64,000 nt of DNA, from positions 1 through 64,000 of the forward strand of contig NZ_BCRK01000006.1 in NCBI RefSeq assembly GCF_001552555.1. Direction: 5' to 3'. Both the position numbers and the translations under genes were made by a program. Under the pieces are notes generated by a model, which saw nothing but the letters and a program-made list of their open reading frames with translations, did not search any database and was not told the origin of the DNA. The DNA is from Nocardiopsis trehalosi NBRC 14201 (GTDB lineage Bacteria; Actinomycetota; Actinomycetes; Streptosporangiales; Streptosporangiaceae). Below are positions 20,768-29,951 of the stretch, piece by piece (position 1 is the stretch's first letter; the number at the start of each line of letters is the position of its first letter).

Positions 20768-21703
20768 TCAGCCGACGATCCGCAACGCCTTCGGTACGGA
20801 TCGGAAATTGACACGCGTGCGGTGCCCCAGGTACTCGCCGTCGACCTGGAACGGGCGGGCCGTGCGCGACGTCACGGTGAGTTCCGCCTGGTCGTGCCAG
20901 CCGACGTACCCGCGGCCGAACGGGGGCACCCCCTTGTGCGACAGCATCTGCCGGAGCAGCCGCACCGTCGTGGCGGTCGACATCTGCGTCAGAGCGAACG
21001 CGTCGAGCCCGAGCCCGAACCGCGAGCGGGGGGTCGGCTGCACCGGCACCGACCCGGCGTAGGTCCAGGGCGTGGTATTGGTGACCAGCGCCATGTGCAG
21101 ATCGTGCACCGGCGCGTGCCCCGGCGCCTCGACCCGCAGCGACGGCAACTGGATGTCACCCTCCAGGAACAGCTTGAGCGCGATGCCCATGTACAGCGCG
21201 GGCGAGGCCCGGCGGCCGCGCCGCCGCTGCCGCTCGACCTCGTGCACCACCGCCGCGTCCCAGCCGAACCCGGCGCAGAACGTGAAGTAGCGGTCGTCCT
21301 CGTCGCCGGTGATGCGGCCCAGCCCCACGGTGCGCCGGTACCCCGACCGCAGCGCCTCCAGCATGGCGCCGGTGGCCTCGACCGGATCGGCGGGCAGCCC
21401 CAGCGCGCGGATGAACACGTTGGCGCTGCCGCCGGGCAGCGCCGCGTAGCTGGGCCGGTCCAGGCCCTCGGGGGTGGCCAGCAGCCCGTTGACGACCTCG
21501 TTCACCGTGCCGTCGCCGCCCAGGCTGATCACCAGCTCGAAGCCCTCGCCGGCGGCCTCGCGGGCGAGTTCGCGGGCGTGGTCGCGGTACTCGGTCTGGG
21601 CCACGTGGAGTTCGACGTCGCGGGCGATCGCGCCGACGATCACGTCGCGCGACCGCGGCGTCGTGGTGGTCGCCTGCGGGTTGACGATGAAGAGGGCGCG
21701 CAC
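20768..21703 (-). CDS. Diacylglycerol/lipid kinase family protein
   Basis: 311 residues with the DAGK catalytic fold: N-terminal MRALFIVNPQATTTTPRSRD, the nucleotide loop SLGGDGTVNEVVNGL (about 60-75) and LPGGSANVFIRALGLP (about 90-105). It phosphorylates a lipid such as diacylglycerol, or a related long-chain substrate, at the membrane. The ortholog Rv3218 sits in the same place next to whiB1. ATG/GTG start at 21703 on the minus strand. Substrate not determinable from sequence. Confidence 0.88.
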   Translation of the reverse strand: MRALFIVNPQATTTTPRSRDVIVGAIARDVELHVAQTEYRDHARELAREAAGEGFELVISLGGDGTVNEVVNGLLATPEGLDRPSYAALPGGSANVFIRALGLPADPVEATGAMLEALRSGYRRTVGLGRITGDEDDRYFTFCAGFGWDAAVVHEVERQRRRGRRASPALYMGIALKLFLEGDIQLPSLRVEAPGHAPVHDLHMALVTNTTPWTYAGSVPVQPTPRSRFGLGLDAFALTQMSTATTVRLLRQMLSHKGVPPFGRGYVGWHDQAELTVTSRTARPFQVDGEYLGHRTRVNFRSVPKALRIVG

Positions 21704-21785
21704 ACGGCCAGTCTAGTGACACCCCCCGGCACGGCCCGCCCGCGCCCCCGGGGGCGGCCGGCCCGGACGGCGGATAGGCTGGAAC

Positions 21786-22193
21786 GTGTCTTCGCGCCCC
21801 GTCACCCTCACCCTCGCCGCGGCCGTCGAGGCGCTGATCGCGCTCGTCGTCGCCGCCGAGGGGGTCTACGTCCTCGCCGGGACCCTGCTCGGCCGCGCCG
21901 CCGACGCCGGGTCGGCGCTCCCGCTGGCCGTGCTCGCCCTGGGCGCCGCCGCCGCGCTCGGCTACGTCGCCTGGGGGCTGTGGCACCTGCACAACTGGGC
22001 GCGCACCCCCGTGGTGGTCACCCAGTTGTTCGTGCTCGTCATCGCCTACTACATGGGCACCAGCGGGCAGTACCCGCTGTGCGCCGCGCTGGTGGCCGTC
22101 GCCGCCGCCGGGCTGGGCACCGTGCTCGCCCCCGCCAGCACGGCGGCGCTGTTCCCCGAGGAGTCCGCGGGCGCCGGCCGGCGCCGGGACTGA
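21786..22193 (+). CDS. Small conserved membrane protein (Rv3217c-like)
   Basis: 135 residues with four predicted transmembrane helices (about 6-28, 42-64, 71-90, 97-120) and a short Arg-rich C-terminus. No catalytic motif. It is divergent from the lipid-kinase gene, as the M. tuberculosis membrane gene Rv3217c is from Rv3218. A TAGGCT -10 box at 21775-21780 lies 5 nt before the GTG start, so it is probably leaderless. Function unknown. Confidence 0.75.
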   Translation: MSSRPVTLTLAAAVEALIALVVAAEGVYVLAGTLLGRAADAGSALPLAVLALGAAAALGYVAWGLWHLHNWARTPVVVTQLFVLVIAYYMGTSGQYPLCAALVAVAAAGLGTVLAPASTAALFPEESAGAGRRRD

Positions 22194-22211
22194 CCGCGCG
22201 CGCCGCGACGC

Positions 22212-22250
22212 CGACGGCCCCGCCCGGCGGGTGCCGGAACGGGGCCGTCG
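22212..22250. terminator. Hairpin between convergent genes
   Basis: Arms CGACGGCCCCG (22212-22222) and CGGGGCCGTCG (22240-22250) form a perfect 11-bp stem; the loop can extend the pairing. It separates the small membrane gene from the sigma-factor gene. Confidence 0.55.
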
Positions 22251-22286
22251 CGGACGCGGACCCGCCGCGCCCCGGTCGCCGGTGGC

Positions 22287-23090
22287 TCAGTCGTCGGTGG
22301 TGAGCGCCTGCCGCAGCTGCGCGAGCGTGCGGGCGAGCAGCCGCGACACGTGCATCTGCGAGATCCCCAGCTCCTGCGCGATCTGCGACTGGGTCATGTT
22401 GCCGAAGAACCGGAGCAGCAGGATGCGCTTCTCGCGCGGGGGGAGCTGCTCCAGCAGCGGCTTGAGGGACTCGCGGTACTCGACGCCCTCCAGGCTGTCG
22501 TCGACGATGCCCAGGGAGTCGGCCACCGCGGGGGCGTCCTCGTCACCGCTGTCGGGGGCGTCGAGGGAGACCGTGGAGTAGGCGTTGGCGGACTCCAGGC
22601 CCTCCAGCACCTCCTCATCGGTCATGCCGAGGTGCTCGGCCAGCTCGTGCACCGTCGGGGCGCGGCCCTCGCGCTGGGAGAGGTCGCTGACCGCCTTGGT
22701 GAGCGACAGCTTGAGCTCCTGGAGGCGGCGCGGGACGCGCACCGCCCACCCCTTGTCGCGGAAGTGCCGCTTGATCTCGCCGACGATCGTGGGCGTGGCG
22801 TAGGTGGAGAACTCCACGCCGCGCTCCAGGTCGAACCGGTCGATCGACTTGATCAGCCCGATGGTGGCGACCTGGGTGAGGTCGTCCAGCCACTCGCCGC
22901 GGTTGCGGAAGCGCCGGGCGAGGTACTCGACGAGGGGCAGGTGCAGTTCGACGAGTTCGTCGCGGATGCGCTGCCGTTCCGGAGCGTCCGCTGGGAGCTC
23001 GCTCAGGCGCTCGAACAACTCGCGCGCGCGGGCCCGGTCGGGCACCGCGTGTTCCGTTTTCGCCGTCAGAGCGGGCCCCCTTTCGCTCAC
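22287..23090 (-). CDS. SigB/SigF-type general-stress sigma factor
   Basis: 267 residues with regions 2, 3 and 4: LHLPLVEYLARRFRNRGEWLDDLTQVATIGLIKSIDRF (region 2.1-2.3), EFSTYATPTIVGEIKRHFRDKGWAVRVPRRLQEL (region 2.4-3), and ILLLRFFGNMTQSQIAQELGISQMHVSRLLAR (region 4.2). This is the SigF/SigB/SigG family. GTG at 23090 overlaps the stop of the upstream RsbW-like gene in GTGA, the same anti-sigma/sigma order as mycobacterial usfX-sigF. No RsbV-type antagonist is encoded nearby. Confidence 0.9.
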   Translation of the reverse strand: MSERGPALTAKTEHAVPDRARARELFERLSELPADAPERQRIRDELVELHLPLVEYLARRFRNRGEWLDDLTQVATIGLIKSIDRFDLERGVEFSTYATPTIVGEIKRHFRDKGWAVRVPRRLQELKLSLTKAVSDLSQREGRAPTVHELAEHLGMTDEEVLEGLESANAYSTVSLDAPDSGDEDAPAVADSLGIVDDSLEGVEYRESLKPLLEQLPPREKRILLLRFFGNMTQSQIAQELGISQMHVSRLLARTLAQLRQALTTDD

Positions 23091-23512
23091 GCCGGCTCCA
23101 CCGCGCCGCGCCGCTTGTGCAGGACGATGAAGACGCGGTCGTCGGGGCCGACGCCGGCGTCGACCTCTCCGGCCAGGGCCGACAGGACGGTCCAGGCGAA
23201 CGTGTCGCGCGCCGGGAGTCTGCCGTCGGCGGTCAGCACCGACACCGAGATGCGCATCCCGTCGCCGGTCAGTTCGAACTCGGTGGTCAGGTCCGTGCCG
23301 GGCAGCGCCTGCGCCAGCAGCATCGCGCACGCCTCGTCGACGCCGATGCGGAGGTCCTCGATCTCGTCGAGGGTGAAGTCGAGGCGCGCCGCCAGGCCGG
23401 CCGTTGCCGTGCGCAGCACGGAGAGGTAGGCGCTGTCGGCCGGCATCCTGACGGTGACAGCGTCGCGTACGTCCGTGGCGCCGGATGCCGGCGCGGCGGT
23501 TTCTTCGGTCAC
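23087..23512 (-). CDS. RsbW-like anti-sigma factor (GHKL serine kinase)
   Basis: 141 residues. The GHKL/HATPase fold is visible in LDEIEDLRIGVDEACAMLLAQA (N-box region, where Glu/Asn contact Mg-ATP) and the ISVSVLTADG / DRVFIVLHKRR strands; the Gly-rich G-box is weak, as in many actinobacterial RsbW proteins. It should sequester the sigma factor encoded immediately downstream. GTG at 23512 is selected because GGAGG lies 6 nt upstream. The upstream 126 bp hold a 7-bp inverted repeat and a TAGATT box. Confidence 0.8.
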   Translation of the reverse strand: MTEETAAPASGATDVRDAVTVRMPADSAYLSVLRTATAGLAARLDFTLDEIEDLRIGVDEACAMLLAQALPGTDLTTEFELTGDGMRISVSVLTADGRLPARDTFAWTVLSALAGEVDAGVGPDDRVFIVLHKRRGAVEPA

Positions 23513-23531
23513 GTCCCTCCTCCGGGAAGCG

Positions 23532-23554
23532 AGATTGCCGCTTGAGAGCAATCT
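23532..23554. promoter_or_regulatory. Inverted repeat upstream of the RsbW-like gene
   Basis: AGATTGC (23532-23538), 9 nt, GCAATCT (23548-23554). Perfect 7-bp arms, placed 20 bp before the GTG start and overlapping a TAGATT -10-like box on the minus strand. A likely operator or attenuating hairpin; binding protein unknown. Confidence 0.4.
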
Positions 23555-23638
23555 ATCTTGTTTCTCTGCACCCCTGGTGCACGCCCGCGGAACCGTGTCC
23601 GCCGGCGGGCCCGCCGCAGACCCGGCGCGCGCGGCGCG

Positions 23639-24121
23639 TCAGCCCTTGCCGAGCTCCGCCAGCGCGTCCCCGGTGAGCCGGAAGACGGTCCACTCGTCCA
23701 TCGGCCGGGCCCCCAGGGACCGGTAGAACTCGATGGAGGGGGCGTTCCAGTCGAGCACCGACCACTCCAGGCGCTGGTAGCCGCGCTCGGCGCAGATGCG
23801 CGCCAGCTCGGTCAGCAGCGCCCGCCCGTAGCCGCGCCCGCGCAGCTCCGGGCGGACGTAGAGGTCCTCCAGGTAGATGCCGTGCGTCCCGGTCCAGGTC
23901 GAGAAGTTGCGGAACCACAGCGCGAAGCCGGCGACGACCGGGACCCCGCCCTCGGTGTTCTCGGCGAGGTGCGCGTACACCGCCGGCTCCGGGCCGAACA
24001 GCGCGGTGTGGAAGTCGGCCTCGGTGGCCTGGGCGGCGTCCGGTTCACGCTCGTACGCGGCGAGGTCGCGGACGAGCTGGGCGATGGCGGGGACGTCCTC
24101 GGGGCGGGCGGGGCGGATCAC
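23639..24121 (-). CDS. GNAT family N-acetyltransferase
   Basis: 160 residues with the GNAT core: IYLEDLYVRPELRGRGYGRALL, which carries the acetyl-CoA pyrophosphate loop (R/Q-x-x-G-x-G/A as RGRGYG), and LEWSVLDWNAPSIEFYRSLGARPMDEW as motif B. It resembles the diamine/spermidine acetyltransferase subgroup by the LEDLYV and WNxPxxxFY patterns, but the substrate is unknown. GTG at 24121 has GAGGAGAG upstream. An acetyltransferase (Rv3216) is also in this neighbourhood in M. tuberculosis. Confidence 0.88.
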   Translation of the reverse strand: MIRPARPEDVPAIAQLVRDLAAYEREPDAAQATEADFHTALFGPEPAVYAHLAENTEGGVPVVAGFALWFRNFSTWTGTHGIYLEDLYVRPELRGRGYGRALLTELARICAERGYQRLEWSVLDWNAPSIEFYRSLGARPMDEWTVFRLTGDALAELGKG

Positions 24122-24173
24122 GACTCTCCTCGGGGGCCGGAGCGGGGCGGACGCGCCAACGTTAGACCACTGC

Positions 24174-24968
24174 TCACAGCACCTTGGACAGGAACGCCTG
24201 GGTGCGCTCGTGCCGGGGCGAGCCCAGCACCTCGCGCGGCGGCCCGGACTCGACGACCACGCCGCCGTCCATGAACACCAGGCTGTCGCCGACCTCGCGG
24301 GCGAATCCCATCTCGTGGGTCACCACGATCATGGTCATGCCGTCGCGCGCCAGGTCCTTCATCACGTCCAGCACCTCGCCGACCAGCTCCGGGTCGAGGG
24401 CGCTGGTGGGCTCGTCGAACAGCATCAGCTCGGGCCGCATGGCCAGCGCCCGCGCGATCGCCACCCGCTGCTGCTGCCCGCCGGAGAGCTGCCGCGGGTA
24501 GGCGGCGGCCTTGTCGGCCAGGCCGACCCGGTCGAGCAGGCGCAGCGCGTGCTCGCGCACGTCGGCCCGCCGCTCCCGCTTGACCTGGACGGGCGCCTCC
24601 ATGACGTTGCCGAGCACCGTCATGTGCGGGAACAGGTTGAAGTTCTGGAAGACCATGCCGATGCCGCGCCGCTGCTCGGCCACCTGGGTGTCGCGCAGCT
24701 CGTGGAGCCGGCCGCCCTTCTGCCGGTAGCCCATGAGCTGGCCGTCGACCCACAGCCGCCCGGCGTTGATCTTCTCCAGGTGGTTGACGCAGCGCAGGAA
24801 GGTGGACTTGCCCGACCCCGAGGGGCCGACCACGCACATCACCTCGCCGCGGCGCACCTCCAGGTCGATGCCGCGCAGCACCTCCAGGCGGCCGAAGCTC
24901 TTGTGCACGTTCTCGGCCACGACCATGAGGTCGGCGGCCGGCCCGGCCGCCGCGTCGTGCTCTGTCAA
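24174..24968 (-). CDS. Polar amino acid ABC transporter ATP-binding protein
   Basis: 264 residues. Walker [11 protein letters not shown]-loop [18 protein letters not shown], signature [15 protein letters not shown], Walker [15 protein letters not shown] and H-loop VTHEMGFA are all present, typical of the GlnQ/HisP family. TTG at 24968 overlaps the permease stop (TTGA), so it is coupled to the permease; an internal ATG 14 codons later has no ribosome site. With the two upstream genes it forms an uptake operon, order binding protein-permease-ATPase. Confidence 0.92.
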   Translation of the reverse strand: MTEHDAAAGPAADLMVVAENVHKSFGRLEVLRGIDLEVRRGEVMCVVGPSGSGKSTFLRCVNHLEKINAGRLWVDGQLMGYRQKGGRLHELRDTQVAEQRRGIGMVFQNFNLFPHMTVLGNVMEAPVQVKRERRADVREHALRLLDRVGLADKAAAYPRQLSGGQQQRVAIARALAMRPELMLFDEPTSALDPELVGEVLDVMKDLARDGMTMIVVTHEMGFAREVGDSLVFMDGGVVVESGPPREVLGSPRHERTQAFLSKVL

Positions 24969-25927
24969 TGTCCCGCCCCGCTCCGCAGCATCGTGAATCC
25001 GGCCTGGGCCCGCCGGTCGCCCCGGGCGAAGGACCGCTCCAGGAAGTACTGGCCGACCATCAGCAGGCTGGTGATCGCCAGGTACCACAGGCAGGCGGCG
25101 ACGAGCATCGGGAAGAGGTTGAACGTCCGCGCGCCGACCGCCTGGAGCTGGAAGAACAGCTCGGTGGTCAGCGGGATGGCCGACACCAGCGAGGTGTCCT
25201 TCAGCATGGCGGTGGCCTCGTTGCCGGTGGGCGGCACGATGACCCGCAGCGCCTGCGGCAGGGTGATGCGGCGCAGCACCTTGGCCCGGCTCATGCCCAG
25301 CGCCTGGGCGGCCTCGGTCTGGCCCTTGTCGACCGACAGCAGGCCGGCCCGGACGATCTCGGCCATGTAGGCGCCCTGCGACAGCGACAGCGCCAGGACG
25401 GCCGCGACGAACGCGCTCAGCAGCGTGTTCATCGGGACGGAGAAGAAGCGGGCGTCGCCCTCCAGGCCCAGCAGCGGCATCCAGTAGTTGTCGAACGGGA
25501 GCCCGAACTCCAGCGTCGTGTAGAGGATGCCGAGGTTGCCGAACAGGACGCACAGCACCAGCCGGGGCATCGCCCGGAAGAACCAGGTGTACACCCACGC
25601 CAGCCCGGACAGGATCGGGTTGGCGGACAGCCGCATCACGGCCACCACGATGCCCAGGACGATGCCGATGAACAGCGACAGCGCCGCCAGCACCACGGTG
25701 GTGCGCACGCCGACCAGGACCGGCTCGGCGAACATGTTCTCGAACAGGAACGGCCACTGGAACGCCTCGTTCGTGACCAGCATGTGCACGAACATGGCCG
25801 CCAGGACCAGCAGGACCGCGGCCGCCACCCAGCGGCCGGGGTGGCGCACCGGCACCGCCTTGACGGGCTCGGGCGCGGGGCCGGCCGGGGGCTCCGGCGG
25901 CCGGGTGGAGTCGGTGGTGGTAGTCAA
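24965..25927 (-). CDS. Polar amino acid ABC transporter permease
   Basis: 320 residues with a Pro-rich cytoplasmic N-terminus and about six helices. The permease EAA loop is clear: [24 protein letters not shown]. Family: HisMQ/GlnP-type. A single permease gene implies a homodimer. TTG start at 25927, 7 nt after the binding-protein stop. An insertion around residues 145-165 ([22 protein letters not shown]) is longer than in most family members. Confidence 0.9.
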   Translation of the reverse strand: MTTTTDSTRPPEPPAGPAPEPVKAVPVRHPGRWVAAAVLLVLAAMFVHMLVTNEAFQWPFLFENMFAEPVLVGVRTTVVLAALSLFIGIVLGIVVAVMRLSANPILSGLAWVYTWFFRAMPRLVLCVLFGNLGILYTTLEFGLPFDNYWMPLLGLEGDARFFSVPMNTLLSAFVAAVLALSLSQGAYMAEIVRAGLLSVDKGQTEAAQALGMSRAKVLRRITLPQALRVIVPPTGNEATAMLKDTSLVSAIPLTTELFFQLQAVGARTFNLFPMLVAACLWYLAITSLLMVGQYFLERSFARGDRRAQAGFTMLRSGAGH

Positions 25928-25934
25928 CGGTGTG

Positions 25935-26876
25935 TCAGCCCTCGACGCTCGGGTTCACCTCGGCGGTCTCCAGCGTGCCCTGCTCGGCGAGACCCCACTC
26001 TCCGAGGATCTCGGTGTAGGTGCCGTCGTCGATGATCGACTGGTACCCCGCGGCGATGGCCTCGGCCAGCTCGGTGTCGTCCTTGGCGACCACGGCGCCG
26101 TAGGGCGCGGCCTCGTACTGCTCGCCCAGGGTCTCCAGCTGGTCGCCGGTCTGCTCGACGGCGTAGACGGCCACCGGCATGTCGGCGAGCCCGGCGTCGT
26201 TGCGGCCGGAGACGATCGACTCGGTGGCCTGGTCCTGGCCCTCGAACTGGTTGATCTCGATGGGGTCCTCGCCGTCGGCCTCGCACTGCTCGCTGCGGGC
26301 CTCGATGTCGGGGACCTGCACGGTGTCGGCCTGCACGGCGACGCGCTTGCCGCACGCGTTGTCCGGGTCGACGCCGGCGGGGTTGCCCGCGGCGGTGAAC
26401 CACTGGGTGCCCACGGTGTAGTAGCTCACCATGTTCACCTGCTCCAGGCGCTCCTCGTTGATGGTGAACGAGGAGATGCCGACGTCGTAGGTGCCGGTGG
26501 ACACGCCCTCGACGATGGTGCCGAACGAGGACGGCTCCCACTGGGCCTCCAGGTCCAGCTTTGCGGCGACCGCGTTGAACAGCTCGACGTCGAACCCGAT
26601 GACGGTCTCGCCGTCGGCGTCCAGGAACTCGGCGGGCGCGTAGCTGGCGTCCGTGCCGATGCGCAGCGCGCCCTGCTCCCGGATGTCGTCGGGCACCAGC
26701 GCGGCGAGCTCGGGGTCGGCCTCCACCTGGGGGCTCGCCCCGGCGTCCCCGCCGGTCTCCTCGCCGCCACCGCCACCCCCGCCGCAGGCGGTGAGCGCCA
26801 GCACGGCGGCGATCGCGCCGGCGGAGGCGAGCCGCGCGCCGGGCGCGGACGGCATCGGAAGCTTCGGCACGGCCAC
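25935..26876 (-). CDS. Amino acid ABC transporter substrate-binding lipoprotein
   Basis: 313 residues. A signal peptide ends in the lipobox LTAC (about residues 28-31), followed by a Gly-rich linker, then a periplasmic-binding-protein type 2 domain (SBP_bac_3) with IGTDASYAPAEFLDADG and GFDVELFNAVAAKL. Two Cys (NACGKR and RSEQCEADG) could form a disulfide. Ligand probably a polar amino acid; not resolved. GTG at 26876 has GAAGGAGA upstream. Confidence 0.92.
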   Translation of the reverse strand: MAVPKLPMPSAPGARLASAGAIAAVLALTACGGGGGGGEETGGDAGASPQVEADPELAALVPDDIREQGALRIGTDASYAPAEFLDADGETVIGFDVELFNAVAAKLDLEAQWEPSSFGTIVEGVSTGTYDVGISSFTINEERLEQVNMVSYYTVGTQWFTAAGNPAGVDPDNACGKRVAVQADTVQVPDIEARSEQCEADGEDPIEINQFEGQDQATESIVSGRNDAGLADMPVAVYAVEQTGDQLETLGEQYEAAPYGAVVAKDDTELAEAIAAGYQSIIDDGTYTEILGEWGLAEQGTLETAEVNPSVEG

Positions 26877-27242
26877 GTCTGTCTCCTTCTCTGGGTGAGG
26901 CGGCCGCCCTGGAGACGCGGCCGGTCACGTACGTACGACGGCGCGTCGAACATTACGACAAACCGTGAGCAACGTGGACGATCTATCGTGCCGAACCGGC
27001 CATGTTCCTGTGGTCACCGTTGTGAGATGATTGGGTAACGGGTCAACCCCGTGCAATCGGCGGTGCCTGGTCACCATACGGACCGAGCGGAGACCGCCCC
27101 CTCGCAGCCCCCCGGTCATGGCCGGCCGGGGGAACGGGGGCCTCCCCTAGCACCCCGTCTCCGCGTGCCGCCACCGTTCGTACACCGCCGTTCGCGCCAT
27201 GGCCGGCGTGGGCGCGCACCTGATGACGAGGGGTTTGAGAAG
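26877..27242. other. 366-bp divergent promoter region
   Basis: Lies between the divergent ABC operon and malic enzyme gene. On the minus strand TAATGT (about 26950) is a possible -10; on the plus strand GATTGGGTAAC (about 27030) resembles a SigF-type -10 (GGGTAA) but a matching -35 was not found at the right distance. No gene recognised; a 15-codon ATG ORF (27199-27246) ends across the malic-enzyme start and may be chance. Confidence 0.3.
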
Positions 27243-28421
27243 TTGACCACCGATTCCCGATCTCAGTTCGAGGACGATCCGGCGTTCGCCCTGCACCGGA
27301 ACGGCAAGCTCGCCGTGCGGTCGACCGTCGAGGTCGTCGACCACGAGGGCCTCGCCCTCGCCTACACCCCCGGTGTCGCCCGTGTGTGCAGCGCGATCGC
27401 CGACTCCCCGGAGCTGGTCGACACCTACACCTGGAAGAGCAACGTGGTCGCGGTCGTCACCGACGGCTCCGCGGTCCTGGGCCTCGGCGACATCGGCCCC
27501 GAGGCGTCGCTGCCCGTGATGGAGGGCAAGGCGCTGCTGTTCCGGCAGTTCGGCGGGGTCGACTCCGTGCCCGTTGCGCTGGCCTGCACCGACGTCGACG
27601 AGATCGTCGAGACCGTCGTGCGCATGGCGCCGTCGTTCGGCGGCATCAACCTGGAGGACATCGCCGCGCCGCGCTGCTTCGAGATCGAGCGGCGGCTGCG
27701 CGAGCGGCTGGACATCCCCGTGTTCCATGACGACCAGCACGGTACCGCGATCGTCACCGTCGCGGCGCTGCGCAACGCCGCGCGGCTCACCGGCCGCACG
27801 CTCGCCGACCTGCGGGTCGTGGTGTCGGGCGCGGGCGCCGCGGGGGTCGCGGTCACCAAGATGCTGATCGACGGCGGTATCGGCGACATCGCCGTGGCCG
27901 ACAGCAAGGGCATCATCTACGAGGGCCGCGAAGGGCTGAACCCGGTCAAGGCGGAGCTGGCCGCGATCAGCAACCGCACCGGGATCACCGGCTCGATCGA
28001 GACCGCCCTCGCGGGGGCCGACGTGTTCATCGGCCTGTCCGCCGGCGAGGTGCCGGAGTCCGTGGTCGCCACCATGGCGCCGGACGCCATCATCTGCGCC
28101 ATGGCCAACCCCAACCCGGAGATCCACCCCGACGTCGCGCGCAAGTACGCGGCCGTGGTGGCCACCGGGCGGAGCGACTTCCCCAACCAGATCAACAACG
28201 TGCTGGCCTTCCCCGGTGTGTTCCGCGGCGCCCTGGACGCGCGCGCCACCGACATCACCGAGAACATGAAGCTGGCCGCGGCCGACGCCCTGGCCGGTCT
28301 GGTGGGCGACGACCTCGCCGCCGACTACATCATCCCCAGCACCTTCGACGACCGGGTGGTCGCGGCGGTGTCGGCCGCCGTCGCCGCGCAGGCGCGCGCC
28401 GACGGCGTCGCCCGAGCGTAA
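27243..28421 (+). CDS. NAD(P)-dependent malic enzyme
   Basis: 392 residues, the short bacterial malic enzyme type, oxidatively decarboxylating malate to pyruvate. LAYTPGVARVCSAI holds the catalytic Tyr; KSNVVAVVTDGSAVLGLGDIGP, FGGINLEDIAAPRCFEIE with metal ligands, and VFHDDQHGT follow; the Rossmann loop is VVSGAGAAGVA. TTG at 27243 is chosen from the GAGGGG 9 nt upstream and from the usual N-terminal length. Cofactor preference cannot be read reliably. Confidence 0.93.
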   Translation: MTTDSRSQFEDDPAFALHRNGKLAVRSTVEVVDHEGLALAYTPGVARVCSAIADSPELVDTYTWKSNVVAVVTDGSAVLGLGDIGPEASLPVMEGKALLFRQFGGVDSVPVALACTDVDEIVETVVRMAPSFGGINLEDIAAPRCFEIERRLRERLDIPVFHDDQHGTAIVTVAALRNAARLTGRTLADLRVVVSGAGAAGVAVTKMLIDGGIGDIAVADSKGIIYEGREGLNPVKAELAAISNRTGITGSIETALAGADVFIGLSAGEVPESVVATMAPDAIICAMANPNPEIHPDVARKYAAVVATGRSDFPNQINNVLAFPGVFRGALDARATDITENMKLAAADALAGLVGDDLAADYIIPSTFDDRVVAAVSAAVAAQARADGVARA

Positions 28422-28444
28422 TCGGTCGGTACCTCTCCGTAGTC

Positions 28445-28475
28445 GATCCGGAGCGGGGTTGGCCCGCTCCGGATC
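28445..28475. terminator. Terminator after malic enzyme
   Basis: A perfect 13-bp stem (GATCCGGAGCGGG / CCCGCTCCGGATC) with a 5-nt loop, 24 bp after the stop and before the convergent DUF397 gene. No U-tract. Confidence 0.65.
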
Positions 28476-28509
28476 GTCCGCCCCCGGGGGGTCCGGCGAG
28501 TCCGGCCGC

Positions 28510-28710
28510 CTACAGGTGACGGCGCGCGGCGGCCCTGATGAAGGCCGCCCACGCGCCATGGGGGAAGTTCAGGACCGCGGTGTCCGGGGCCTTGGAATCA
28601 CGCAGGCCCATTCCCCCTCGCAGCTCCGCGACCTCCACGCACTGCCCTCCTCCAGTGGTGCTGTAGGAGCTCGTGCGCCACGTCGGGCGCTGCGGATCAT
28701 TCGCGGCCAT
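28510..28710 (-). CDS. DUF397 domain protein
   Basis: 66 residues with the DUF397 signature: WRTSSYSTTGGGQCVEVAEL, then VRDSK-type LRDSKAPDTAVLNF and W(A)AF near the end. These small acidic-to-neutral proteins are encoded with XRE/DUF5753 regulators throughout filamentous actinobacteria (WhiJ-type clusters), here 12 nt downstream of one. In studied pairs the small protein antagonises the regulator. ATG at 28710 has AAGGAGAGG upstream. Confidence 0.9.
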   Translation of the reverse strand: MAANDPQRPTWRTSSYSTTGGGQCVEVAELRGGMGLRDSKAPDTAVLNFPHGAWAAFIRAAARRHL

Positions 28711-28722
28711 GCCGCCTCTCCT

Positions 28723-29619
28723 TCATTTCTCACGGTGTTTCTCTCCCTCCCGCGCACGCAGGCGCCGCTCCACCTCACTGATGACCTCCCGTGTCCTCTC
28801 CGGATGCAGCGCCGCGGTGCGCAGGTGCTCGAAGGCGACGGTGTAGAAGCGCACCTCTTTCGCCTTTTCTATGTAGAGACTGCTCGTCAGGTTTTCCAAA
28901 TGCACGAGCCGCGGTGCGTAGAGATCGGATTCGGTGAACTCCAGGATGTCGAACGAACCGTTCAGGCCGGGCTGGGCGCCGGCGTCGAACGGAACGATCT
29001 GTACCGTGATGTGGGCTTTTTCGCTTAGATCGTGTACATGACGCAGTTGGTCGGCCATGACCTCGGGGCCGCCGATGGGGCGATGCAGGATTGATTCGTC
29101 CATGACCACCCATATGTCCGGTGGATTGTCGGTGAAGAGGAGGTCCTGGCGCCGTGTCCGCAGTTCGGTCCGCCGGTCGATCTCCTCGTCGCTCACCGGC
29201 GAGGGGTGCGCCGTCATGAGGGCGCGCGCGTACGCCTCGGTCTGGAACAGGCCGGGCACGATCTGCGACTGGAAGAACCGGAGGGTGCTCGCTTCGGGCT
29301 CCAGCCCGAGATAGACGTCGAACCGCTCGGGCATGACGTCGCCGTAGACGTGCCACCACCCCCGCCGCCGGGACTCCCGGGCGAGCATGACGAGCGTCTG
29401 GCGGAGGCCGGGGTCGGCCACCCCGTAGAGTTCCAGCAGGTCGCGGACGTCGTCGGAGTTGGTGGCCACCTGTCCGCGCTCGATGCGCGACAGCTTGCTT
29501 CCGGACCAGGACATCCGCTCGGCGGCTTCCTCTCCGGTCATTCCGGCGTTCTCCCGCAGACGCCGCAATTCGACACCAAGACGGCGGCGGCGGACGGTGG
29601 GGTTGTTGGCTGCGGCCAC
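28723..29619 (-). CDS. XRE-family regulator with DUF5753 domain
   Basis: 298 residues. An N-terminal helix-turn-helix (LRRLRENAGMTGEEAAERMSWSGSKLSRIERG, about 15-46) is followed by the DUF5753 effector region with FQSQIVPGLFQTEAYARALM and VVMDESILHRPIGG. This is the WhiJ/Scr1-like class that controls development or antibiotic genes in Streptomyces. GTG at 29619 is preceded by AAGGAGG at 5 nt spacing. It forms an operon with the DUF397 gene. A TAGCCT box on the minus strand (29672-29667) may be its -10. Confidence 0.9.
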   Translation of the reverse strand: MAAANNPTVRRRRLGVELRRLRENAGMTGEEAAERMSWSGSKLSRIERGQVATNSDDVRDLLELYGVADPGLRQTLVMLARESRRRGWWHVYGDVMPERFDVYLGLEPEASTLRFFQSQIVPGLFQTEAYARALMTAHPSPVSDEEIDRRTELRTRRQDLLFTDNPPDIWVVMDESILHRPIGGPEVMADQLRHVHDLSEKAHITVQIVPFDAGAQPGLNGSFDILEFTESDLYAPRLVHLENLTSSLYIEKAKEVRFYTVAFEHLRTAALHPERTREVISEVERRLRAREGEKHREK

Positions 29620-29951
29620 TGGAGCCTCCTTTTCCGGGGGGAGAGGCTGAATCGAGAACCGGGAGAAGGCTACTCGATAAGCGCGTCGCCGATTTCGGGG
29701 AGCAATTGCGCGGCCGGGATAAGCGGCCCGGACGGCGCCGTTTGCGAACGCGCGTTCGCCACCCCTGTTTTCCCGAACACCGGGGATCACGGAAGGTGGT
29801 TATATGATCACACGCCTGCGGGGTGCTGTTCACCGGTCGACGCCCCTCGCGGCACTTCCGCACCGGGAAATTCGCCCGAACGGGGACCGGGTGGCATCGA
29901 CCGCCGGGCCCGGTGTGCGGTTGACCACAGGCGATGGCTACTGTCGGAGGC
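29620..29951. other. 332-bp divergent intergenic region
   Basis: Between the XRE regulator and the divergent oxidoreductase. Relatively AT-rich, with TATGAT at 29803-29808 (good -10 on the plus strand, no clear -35) and a TAGCCT box on the minus strand. No ORF with a plausible ribosome site was seen. A mobile or RNA gene is not evident. Confidence 0.3.

Noticed and set aside
27199-27246. 15-codon ORF overlapping the malic enzyme start
   Set aside because: No ribosome site of its own; the overlap with TTG 27243 is explained by chance, and the malic enzyme has its own GAGGGG.
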